From Phycisphaerales bacterium (lineage in GTDB: Bacteria > Planctomycetota > Phycisphaerae > Phycisphaerales > UBA1924), in the NCBI GenBank assembly GCA_016763115.1, contig JAESUL010000306.1, positions 1 to 5,363 on the forward strand: 5,363 nucleotides of DNA. Reading direction: 5' to 3'. Positions 1-5,363 of this stretch are shown piece by piece (the stretch's first letter is position 1; every line of letters starts with the position of its first letter). A model generated the notes under the pieces. It ran no database searches. It was not told the DNA's origin and saw nothing but the letters and a program-made list of their open reading frames with translations. The position numbers and the translations under genes are program-made.

Positions 1-693
1 CCCGGCAAGCCGGAATCCCCACAGACGGAGGACATCTCTTCCTGCAATGGTCAGCCAGAGCGCCGCTGCTGATGCGGTCGCCATCCAAAGCCCGACCTCG
101 AGCCCGTGGCGCATAAACAAGAGCGGGCGGTACCCGCCCAGGCGCATGGTCATGATGAAGCGGGAAGCGGAAATCCCGTAGAGGGAATGGTTGAGTTGCG
201 GGCTCATCCGGATTTCCCACAACGCCATGGGTGTCGCGACCAGTCCGGCAGCAACGACGGCGAGCGCCGCGGTGCGGACATCCTTGGGCGATTGGATAAA
301 CACCCGTCCGAGGAAGTAGGGGATCCCCCATGTGACGATGCGGATGTAGAGTTCAGAGAACCCGTCGGAGACGCCGAGATTGTTTAGGGATGAGGAGAAG
401 AACGGCACAATGATCCAGACCAGTATGGGGAGGTCGAGGAGTTTGAATCGGAAGGTGCTGATGGCTTTGGCTTCGGCGATGAGCACGCCGAGCAGGGCGG
501 CAAAGATGACGGAGTCGATTTTGGAGAACGAGGGGAGCCCGGGGAGGTTGACGCCGACGGTGGGGGGCAGGAACATCCATCCGATGATGATGGTGGCCAT
601 GACTCCTTTGATCCCTCTCAACGCCACCACAATTCCTGCGCCGAAGACAATATAGCTCAAGAGCACTGCGGTAGTGAAGGAGTTGCCATACAC
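1..693 (-). CDS. O-antigen ligase/polymerase-like membrane protein (partial, C-terminus beyond left edge)
   Basis: The open minus-strand frame has no stop before base 1, so only 231 residues are visible, roughly half of a usual 400-450-residue protein of this type. They are strongly hydrophobic, with likely membrane segments near residues 9-27, 32-48, 60-75, 87-101, 116-131, 142-158 and 200-217. Recognisable family signatures are WEIRMSPQLNHSLYG (159-173) and GGYRPLLFMRHGLEVGLWM (186-204), typical of O-antigen ligase family (Wzy/WaaL-like) proteins of Planctomycetota. Such proteins polymerise or ligate lipid-linked glycans at the outer face of the inner membrane. The catalytic periplasmic loop would lie in the missing part, so polymerase and ligase cannot be told apart. 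The GTG start at 693 is chosen because a GAGGT site lies 10 bases upstream and the frame is closed by TGA at 774-772 with no ATG before residue 32. It follows the flippase after 73 bases, so the two are probably cotranscribed. Confidence 0.8.
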   Translation of the reverse strand, partial: MYGNSFTTAVLLSYIVFGAGIVVALRGIKGVMATIIIGWMFLPPTVGVNLPGLPSFSKIDSVIFAALLGVLIAEAKAISTFRFKLLDLPILVWIIVPFFSSSLNNLGVSDGFSELYIRIVTWGIPYFLGRVFIQSPKDVRTAALAVVAAGLVATPMALWEIRMSPQLNHSLYGISASRFIMTMRLGGYRPLLFMRHGLEVGLWMATASAAALWLTIAGRDVLRLWGFRLAG

Positions 694-703
694 GCTTTTG
701 TGG

Positions 704-708
704 ACCTC
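704..708 (-). promoter_or_regulatory. Ribosome binding site of the polymerase-like gene
   Basis: Minus-strand GAGGT lies 10 bases before the GTG at 693. The only other nearby candidates are a GTG at 666 and a TTG at 660, and both would cut into the first membrane segment. This site therefore decides the start. Confidence 0.5.
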
Positions 709-766
709 ATTGGGGGAGTGGGTGTGCCTGTGATATCGGCATGATTCGGTAGATTCTGTGATGGTT

Positions 767-2101
767 TTACATCAGGAATACACGAATCGCGATGACGATC
801 GCGGAGGACCCGTAGGCGAGGGCGTCGAGTTTGGGCAGCCAGGTGCCGTGCTTTTTGATCGCCCAGACCAGTAGGGGGTAGCTTGCCCAATAGGAGATCC
901 CCATGCCGATCATGAGCCCGGCGGCTCCTGCTTGGTGGTACCCGATCCACATGCCGGCGATCATGAGCAGGGCGCGTCCTATCTGCAGGATCATGAACCG
1001 GAAGGAATCGCCCTTGGCGAGGGTGATCCCGCCGGCGGTGATGATGATGACCATGCCGATGTTGCCGGCAGCGAGGATTTCGATCATCCAACCGGCCTCG
1101 GCGTAGGCCTCGGGATAGATGCGGATGATGTATCGCCCGAAGAGCACGAGAATCCAGAGCGGGGGCAGGGAGATCGCCATGAGGATCAGACGCATTTTGT
1201 GAGTCTGCGAGCGGAGGCGTTTGGGGCCTTGGTCGATCAGGCGGGCGTAGATAGGCATGAGTACGCGCGGGGCGAGTTTGAGGACCATCTCGGGCATTGC
1301 CCGCGAGAGCATGAAGGCGATGGCGTAGACGCCGAACTGGTTTTCGTCCATAAACTTGCCGAGCATCATCTTGTCGCCTTGGGCGATGAAAAAGGTGATG
1401 GCGGTGCTGAGGATGATCCATTTGCCGAACCGGATAAGTTCGCGAGCGGCGGCTTTGTCCCACATGACTTTGTTGCCACGACCGGGGAGCATGAGGTAGG
1501 ACCCGATGGTGATGAGGATGACGCTGAAAAATCCGCCGGCGACGAGGGCCCAGACGGTGGGGGAGTACATGGCCCAGACGAGCATGGCGCACGCACCGAT
1601 GGCGCGTGAACCGACCTCGAGGATGGTGAGCCTTTTGAGCATCAAATGGCGGTTGGCGGTCGCCATTTTGGTGGACTTGAAACCGGCGATGATCGCGGTC
1701 AGCGACGCGACCGGGATCAGGATGAGCAGTTCGGGGCGGTTGTATTGATGAGCGATCGGGTAGGTGATCAGGCAGGCACAGACCCAGATGAGGACGCCTC
1801 GGATGATGTTGATGGTCCATGCGGTATCGAGGAAATCGGGGTCGTCGCCTCGTTCGTCTCGAATAACGCTCTGGCTGATTCCGATGTCGGAGAACTTCTG
1901 GAGCAGTTCGAGGACCATATTGACCAGGGCCATGAGCCCGAAGGTGGATGGTACCAGCAGCATGGTGAGCAGCCAGTTGCTTCCTAGTCGGATCGCTTGG
2001 TGGACGCCGTACCCGCCCAGTGTCCATGCGGAGCTGTGGATTGCTCTTTTTTTGAGCATTCCGGGCTCATTTATGGGTGGGGGCGGATCTTGGTCTGGCA
2101 T
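767..2101 (-). CDS. Wzx-like polysaccharide flippase (MOP superfamily)
   Basis: This is a 444-residue multi-pass inner-membrane protein, close to the usual length of Wzx/RfbX-type oligosaccharide flippases, which translocate undecaprenyl-linked repeat units from cytoplasm to periplasm. Family-like stretches are LKKRAIHSSAWTLGGYG (16-32), FGLMALVNMVLELLQKFSDIGISQSVIRDE (54-83; segment ending in the DIGISQS signature) and the central RFGKWIILSTAITFFIAQGDKMMLGKFM (224-251). About 11-13 hydrophobic segments are spread over the chain, with charged loops around 201-222 and 287-303. The start is uncertain: ATG at 2101 is chosen, ATG at 2059 (residue 15) is equally plausible, and neither has a good Shine-Dalgarno site. 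An in-frame TTG at 2161 would make the first codons part of the terminator stem and is rejected. The gene lies 90 bases after the beta-helix gene and 73 before the polymerase-like gene. Substrate specificity cannot be read from the sequence. Confidence 0.9.
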   Translation of the reverse strand: MPDQDPPPPINEPGMLKKRAIHSSAWTLGGYGVHQAIRLGSNWLLTMLLVPSTFGLMALVNMVLELLQKFSDIGISQSVIRDERGDDPDFLDTAWTINIIRGVLIWVCACLITYPIAHQYNRPELLILIPVASLTAIIAGFKSTKMATANRHLMLKRLTILEVGSRAIGACAMLVWAMYSPTVWALVAGGFFSVILITIGSYLMLPGRGNKVMWDKAAARELIRFGKWIILSTAITFFIAQGDKMMLGKFMDENQFGVYAIAFMLSRAMPEMVLKLAPRVLMPIYARLIDQGPKRLRSQTHKMRLILMAISLPPLWILVLFGRYIIRIYPEAYAEAGWMIEILAAGNIGMVIIITAGGITLAKGDSFRFMILQIGRALLMIAGMWIGYHQAGAAGLMIGMGISYWASYPLLVWAIKKHGTWLPKLDALAYGSSAIVIAIRVFLM

Positions 2102-2128
2102 CTGGAGTTCTATCGGCAGAATGGATAG

Positions 2129-2159
2129 AAAAAGCCGCAGCGTTGGTGACGACTGCGGC
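2129..2159 (-). terminator. Rho-independent terminator after the beta-helix gene
   Basis: A perfect 7-base inverted repeat (GCCGCAG at 2134-2140, CTGCGGC at 2153-2159) extends inward by three further pairs (2141-2143 with 2149-2151) across a single bulged A at 2152, leaving a 5-base loop. On the minus strand the GC-rich stem is followed at once by five T (2133-2129). It lies 32 bases past the TAA of the beta-helix gene. On the plus strand the stem is followed by A's, so it works only in the minus direction. It separates the beta-helix gene from the flippase, so the latter needs read-through or its own promoter. Confidence 0.8.
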
Positions 2160-2191
2160 AAAATTCGATGTTTCGGGTGCTTGGGGGCTTG

Positions 2192-3832
2192 TTAGTTATT
2201 CTGATTCCCAAATACACCGCCGGTGGAAAAGCTGGTGGAGAGGTATCCGTCACGGATAAATCGTGTTGCTTCGGTGCCGGTGAGCTTGGGGTCCCAGTTT
2301 GAGCGTGACATGGACCGGGCGTGGTTAAGGAAGTCTTGCTCATCGGCGTAGCCGAGCGAACGAGCATAATCGCCCAAGTCTCTCCCGGCATCGGGGAGGG
2401 TGACGGGGTCCATTTCTTCGCCGGCGGTCATGTCTAGGTCGTCCCATTGCCCAAACCCGAGCGCCGAGCCGTCCACGGTGAAGAGGTCGTTGCGTTGTGA
2501 ATCGACGAAGGAGGTATTGGAGAGGAACTGGAGATTTTCGGAGTAGCGCACGGACACGACATGGGGGCTGTGCTCCATGGACCAGATGTTGTTCATGATG
2601 GCGGAGCCTTGCCCGGCGCGGATGCTGCTTTTGAGGCTGTGCCCGACGGAGCCGTTGGTCCAGTTGTAGACGACATTGTGCTGGAGGATGAAGGCTTCGC
2701 CGTACCCTGCCAGGATGATGCCGACATTGTTGACGCCGTCGCCGGAGTTGGCGATGACATTTTTCTGGATGACGGTGTCCTTGAATCGTTCTACCCAGAG
2801 CCCGATTCCTTGCTCAGCGCCGATCATGTCGCCGCCGAGGATGACATTTCCTTCGATGATGCCGCTGGCGTATTGGGCGGGCCATTCGAGTTCGGTGTAT
2901 CCGAATCTCATGCCGAGCGAGTTCTGGTAGATGAGGTTGTTCTTTGCGATGCCCCCCGAGCGGAGTTGGACGCCTGCTCCGGGCCCGTTTGAGGTGATGT
3001 TGCCTAGGAACTGTACGCCGGTGACACCAACCTGAAGATAGACATTCTGGTTGAATCCGTTGCCTTCTGAATCCGGGACATCCGGGTTGTCGCCGTTGGA
3101 ATCAAAGACATTTTCCTCGATGAGGAGCCCTTGGACATTTTTGACATAGAGCCCTTGGGAATGCCCGGCGGTTGAATACGAGTCAACGATGACGGAGCGA
3201 CGGATGGTGACATCCTCAAAGACTCCTGAGCCCAGGACAATGATGTTGTCCTTGAAGCCCTCGATATAGCAGTACTCGATGAGGAGCCCTTCGCCGCTGG
3301 AGAGCCAGCGGATACCGGATTTGGAGTTGTGCTCTGGGCGATTGGCGATGAAGCGGATGCCGACGATGGCGACATGATTGACTTCGCGTCCGAACCCGGT
3401 CTGGATTCCGAGGGCATTGAGTGGGTTGATGGTTGGGCGTTGGTTCCCGTCGCCGTAGCTCGAGATGACGACGGGAGCATTCTCTGATTTTCCTGAGAAG
3501 TTCCATGAGCCCATGGATTCATACCAGGTGTCGCCGCGTTTGAGGAGCATCCAGTCGCTGGAAAAATCACTCATGAGTTGTTTGGCACGGGCGAGTGAAC
3601 GGACTGGGGCGAGGGGGGTGCGTCCATCGTTGGCATCGTTGCCGACCGAACTGGACACAAAGACGAACTTGGTGTCTTGAGCGGGTTTGAGTTGGCTCCA
3701 TCCGTTGGGTCCTATGGGCACGGTCGCCATTGCGGGGGTTGCCAATCCGGTTGCTGCGATGAGGCAGCAGGCGATTGAGAGCTTTGCTGCTCGTGATCGT
3801 GTTGAGTTGGTGTGTGGAAGCAGATTCAGCAT
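2192..3832 (-). CDS. Secreted right-handed parallel beta-helix protein
   Basis: The product has 546 residues. A signal peptide covers about residues 1-36: basic N-region (R12, R14, K17), hydrophobic core ACCLIAATGLA, and AMA before the likely cleavage at 36/37. Next comes a module common at the front of bacterial beta-helix proteins: FVFVSSSVGNDANDGRTP (56-73), then APVRSLARAKQLM (75-87) and LLKRGDTWYES (96-106). Residues 150-440 hold irregular 20-30-residue coils with Asn ladders (IEENVF, EGNVIL, QKNVIA, QHNVVY, MNNIWS), as in pectate-lyase-like right-handed helices. The tail (about 486-546) is a separate, probably helical piece with ATRFIRDGY (522-530). No catalytic site can be assigned. 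Polysaccharide lyase, epimerase or binding protein are the main options given the flanking flippase and glycosyltransferase. ATG 3832 is chosen for its signal peptide and GAGGA site; the frame stays open upstream to 4429, but that part is shadow. No PEP-CTERM anchor or convincing lipobox is present, so the product is probably periplasmic or secreted. Confidence 0.88.
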   Translation of the reverse strand: MLNLLPHTNSTRSRAAKLSIACCLIAATGLATPAMATVPIGPNGWSQLKPAQDTKFVFVSSSVGNDANDGRTPLAPVRSLARAKQLMSDFSSDWMLLKRGDTWYESMGSWNFSGKSENAPVVISSYGDGNQRPTINPLNALGIQTGFGREVNHVAIVGIRFIANRPEHNSKSGIRWLSSGEGLLIEYCYIEGFKDNIIVLGSGVFEDVTIRRSVIVDSYSTAGHSQGLYVKNVQGLLIEENVFDSNGDNPDVPDSEGNGFNQNVYLQVGVTGVQFLGNITSNGPGAGVQLRSGGIAKNNLIYQNSLGMRFGYTELEWPAQYASGIIEGNVILGGDMIGAEQGIGLWVERFKDTVIQKNVIANSGDGVNNVGIILAGYGEAFILQHNVVYNWTNGSVGHSLKSSIRAGQGSAIMNNIWSMEHSPHVVSVRYSENLQFLSNTSFVDSQRNDLFTVDGSALGFGQWDDLDMTAGEEMDPVTLPDAGRDLGDYARSLGYADEQDFLNHARSMSRSNWDPKLTGTEATRFIRDGYLSTSFSTGGVFGNQNN

Positions 3833-3840
3833 GGTGGTTG

Positions 3841-3845
3841 TCCTC
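3841..3845 (-). promoter_or_regulatory. Ribosome binding site of the beta-helix gene
   Basis: Minus-strand GAGGA lies 8 bases before the ATG at 3832. It agrees with the signal peptide in fixing this start inside a frame that stays open for 199 further codons upstream. Confidence 0.65.
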
Positions 3846-3996
3846 GTTGAAAGAAGGAGTTGATCCGTCTTGTGTATCGACTGTGGTAAATAGGGGCTCT
3901 GGCAGCAATTGGTCTTTGGAACTTTTCTGGATTCCCGAAACAGATCCGCCGTCATGACTCCCCCAGATTCACATGAGTGGTTATTGGGCGTCTGGA

Positions 3997-4054
3997 ATGC
4001 TCTGGTACATGGGGACGAACGAAAATCGGGCTCGTCCAGTACATGCTTTGGTAC
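3997..4054. repeat. Direct repeat pair flanking a small inverted repeat in the divergent region
   Basis: ATGCTCTGGTAC (3997-4008) recurs as ATGCTTTGGTAC (4043-4054), 11 of 12 bases identical, 46 bases apart. Between them GGACGA (4013-4018) faces TCGTCC (4032-4037), with an inner CGA/TCG pair (4020-4022 and 4026-4028). The arrangement could be an operator or a leader stem-loop for either divergent arm. A repeat of this size could also arise by chance in a region this long, so the call is weak. Confidence 0.3.
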
Positions 4055-4181
4055 GCGATGGCCGATATGAACACGGGCTCGATACGAGGTTCGAGGAGGA
4101 GGGATCCCTGGATTACGAAAAGGTTCAGTTATCGGACAATGGGTGCTCCCAGGGGGGTATTGTTTGCGTGCGAAATGATCT

Positions 4182-4186
4182 GGAGG
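4182..4186 (+). promoter_or_regulatory. Ribosome binding site of the glycosyltransferase gene
   Basis: GGAGG lies 9 bases before the ATG at 4196. It is the strongest Shine-Dalgarno site in the window and fixes the start, since the frame remains open back to at least 3977. Confidence 0.8.
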
Positions 4187-4195
4187 GTGGTTGCG

Positions 4196-5320
4196 ATGGC
4201 TGAAGGACGGAAACTGAGGCTCAACTGGATAGAGGGGCGTTCTACCCTCTCTGGTGGGATCAAATCCAATCGGCTCATGGCCGAGGCGATGCAGCGTCGG
4301 GGGCACGAGGTCACGACTTCTTTTCTTACGCCGGTGCACCAGTGGCCTCGCCCTTGGCGGATTCGTACATTTCTGAAACGACTCTGGCGGGCAATACTGC
4401 CCAACTCGTTCCCACACCATCTTGAGCACTCAACCGTGAACCTGAATCAGATGCCCACGCGTGAGTTGAACCCTGATCTTGTGCCCGATGCGGATGTGAG
4501 CTTTGCGAGTTGGTGGCAGGTGTGGGATCTGGTTTCGCGTTGGCCTGCGTCCAAGGGGCTCAAGGTTCACTATGTTCGTCATCACGAGATTCATGGCGGG
4601 AAGCGATCGGATGTAGATGCCGCGTATTTGATACCTGGCCCTCGGGTGGTGATCTCTTCTTGGCTCGGGTCGGTCATGAAGGATTACGGGCACAGTGATA
4701 CCCAGATGGTCCGCGTGCCCAACGGCGTGGATTGGAAGCAGTTTGAATCTCAAGAGCGGGAGAAAGCTTCTGAACCAATCATTGGGATGCTGATGGGGAC
4801 CGAATCATTCAAGGACACACCGACTGGTGTTCGCGCGATCCGGATTCTTCAAGAGCGTGTTCCTGGGCTTCGGGTTATCGCGTTTGGCAAGCGTCCGCCT
4901 CCGGCGGAGTGGGATCTTCCCGAGTGTGTTGAGCATCACCGCTCGCCTGCTCAGGACTTGATTCCCAAGTTGTACCAGCAGGCCAACTGCTGGGTGATTA
5001 CATCTTCTGCCGAGGGGTTCGGGATGCCCGGTATCGAGGCGGCGGCGTCGCATTGCCCGTTGGTGTCTACGCGATGCGGCGGACCCGAGGACTTTGTGCG
5101 TGAGGGCGAGAATGGATTCATGATCGATGTTGGTGATGCCGAGGCGATGGCCGATGCGATTGAGCGGGTGCTTAATCTGGATGATGACGAATGGAAAAAG
5201 ATGAGCAAGGCGAGCTACAGCATTGCTCGCGAGTTTGATTGGGACCGATCTGCCGAAAAACTCGAGGCCCAGTCGTACAAGTGGCTCGATGAGCGTGATG
5301 GTGCTGGAGAGACGCTGTGA
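4196..5320 (+). CDS. GT4-type glycosyltransferase (GT-B fold)
   Basis: This 374-residue cytoplasmic or membrane-associated enzyme would transfer a sugar from an activated nucleotide donor to a growing lipid-linked glycan. The N-terminal domain begins LRLNWIEGRSTLSGGIKSNR, with the glycine-rich SGGI (19-22) and RRGHEVTTSF (34-43) typical of GT4 acceptor domains, and includes VHYVRHHEIH (124-133). The C-terminal donor-binding domain starts near 170 with VRVPNGVDWKQF (172-183), then IIGMLMG (195-201), LRVIAFGK (225-232), and the EX7E motif E273-GFGMPGI-E281, followed by LVSTRCGGPEDF (289-300) and ENGFMIDVGD (305-314). Length and motif order are normal for the family and nothing is truncated. Donor, acceptor and linkage cannot be predicted. 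ATG 4196 is chosen over upstream in-frame starts because of the GGAGG site and because the protein-like sequence begins there. The stop overlaps the start of the next gene, indicating translational coupling. Confidence 0.93.
   Translation: MAEGRKLRLNWIEGRSTLSGGIKSNRLMAEAMQRRGHEVTTSFLTPVHQWPRPWRIRTFLKRLWRAILPNSFPHHLEHSTVNLNQMPTRELNPDLVPDADVSFASWWQVWDLVSRWPASKGLKVHYVRHHEIHGGKRSDVDAAYLIPGPRVVISSWLGSVMKDYGHSDTQMVRVPNGVDWKQFESQEREKASEPIIGMLMGTESFKDTPTGVRAIRILQERVPGLRVIAFGKRPPPAEWDLPECVEHHRSPAQDLIPKLYQQANCWVITSSAEGFGMPGIEAAASHCPLVSTRCGGPEDFVREGENGFMIDVGDAEAMADAIERVLNLDDDEWKKMSKASYSIAREFDWDRSAEKLEAQSYKWLDERDGAGETL
5306..5311 (+). promoter_or_regulatory. Ribosome binding site of the sulfotransferase-like gene
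   Basis: GGAGAG inside the end of the glycosyltransferase gene lies 5 bases before the GTG at 5317. It supports this as the real start of the downstream gene. Confidence 0.65.
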
Positions 5321-5363
5321 GCGGATCGCCAATATTTTTGGTTGGTGCGGAGCGATCGGGCAC
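5317..5363 (+). CDS. Sulfotransferase-family protein (partial, first 16 codons only)
   Basis: The visible residues are MSGSPIFLVGAERSGT (the last codon is AC plus an unseen base, which is Thr in any case). A beta-strand followed by GAERSGT matches the N-terminal 5'-phosphosulfate-binding (PAPS) loop of bacterial sulfotransferases, usually continued as GTT or GTS. Enzymes of this family transfer sulfate from PAPS to sugar or other hydroxyl groups. GTG is the only possible start, since an in-frame TGA lies at 5296-5298 with no other initiator between. The start overlaps the glycosyltransferase stop as GTGA, so the two are almost certainly one operon. The call rests on a single motif; other P-loop proteins could look similar over so short a stretch, but the GAERSGT form is characteristic. 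Confidence 0.7.
   Translation, partial: MSGSPIFLVGAERSG

Larger units (their letters stand above)
3833..4195. other. Divergent intergenic region between the two arms of the locus
   Basis: These 363 bases separate the starts of the beta-helix gene (minus) and the glycosyltransferase gene (plus), so promoters for both arms should lie here. No convincing -35/-10 pair was found on either strand. The best minus-strand -10-like hexamer (TATTTA, 3891-3886) has no matching -35. Frames crossing the region in both directions lack protein-like character. A small inverted repeat and a near-identical 12-base direct repeat occur at 3997-4054 and are listed separately. Confidence 0.6.

Noticed and set aside
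106..655. Plus-strand open frames at the left end (106-387, 380-655)
   Set aside because: They lie antisense to the polymerase-like gene, which has coherent membrane segments and family signatures. Their own translations show no domain character.
694..766. Possible terminator or regulatory element between flippase and polymerase-like genes
   Set aside because: No stable stem with a T-tract was found. The 73-base gap looks like a simple operon spacer.
932..1987. Plus-strand acidic, His-rich frames (932-1609, 1646-1987)
   Set aside because: Composition matches the antisense of a hydrophobic membrane gene. No motif or ribosome site is present.
657..2027. 456-codon minus-strand open frame inside the flippase gene
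   Set aside because: It is extremely rich in Arg, His and Pro, as expected of an out-of-frame shadow in a GC-rich gene. The flippase frame shows clear membrane segments and family motifs.
3763..3774. Possible lipobox (S-I-A-C at residues 19-22) in the beta-helix signal peptide
   Set aside because: Too few hydrophobic residues come before the cysteine and the main hydrophobic stretch follows it. An AMA cleavage site at 34-36 explains the sequence better.
3860..3900. Candidate minus-strand promoter with TATTTA as the -10 element
   Set aside because: No -35-like hexamer lies 16-18 bases upstream, so it does not stand out from background.
3977..4195. 73-codon open extension in front of the glycosyltransferase
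   Set aside because: No domain-like sequence is seen and it has no comparable ribosome site. The GGAGG at 4182 and the onset of GT4 motifs fix the start at 4196.
3833..4429. 199-codon open extension upstream of the beta-helix gene on the minus strand
   Set aside because: It runs antisense through the start of the glycosyltransferase gene, is rich in Pro, Arg and His, and puts a good signal peptide and ribosome site in the middle of the protein.

Overview
The window is part of a cell-surface polysaccharide (exopolysaccharide, O-antigen or capsule type) locus of a bacterium. The polymerase and parallel beta-helix proteins look like those of Planctomycetota, most likely class Phycisphaerae. That placement is an inference from protein style, moderately high GC and partly weak Shine-Dalgarno sites. 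No rRNA or marker gene is present to confirm it.

The locus has two divergent arms separated by a 363-base non-coding region (3833-4195). The left arm is on the minus strand and reads, in transcription order: a secreted right-handed parallel beta-helix protein (3832-2192); a strong Rho-independent terminator (2159-2129); a Wzx/MOP-type polysaccharide flippase (2101-767); and the N-terminal half of an O-antigen ligase/polymerase-like membrane protein that leaves the window at base 1 (693-1). The right arm is on the plus strand: a GT4-type glycosyltransferase (4196-5320), then the first 16 codons of a sulfotransferase-like gene (from 5317) whose GTG start overlaps the glycosyltransferase stop as GTGA.

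Read together, the glycosyltransferase would help build a lipid-linked glycan at the cytoplasmic face. The flippase would move it across the inner membrane and the Wzy/WaaL-like protein would polymerise or ligate it. The exported beta-helix protein may bind or process the polymer, and the sulfotransferase would add sulfate. The product may therefore be a sulfated surface polysaccharide. The individual family calls rest on motifs visible in the translations; the pathway is inferred from the neighbourhood.

No tRNA, rRNA, CRISPR array, insertion sequence or integrase was seen. Long open frames opposite or upstream of the real genes are shadows and are listed as rejected.
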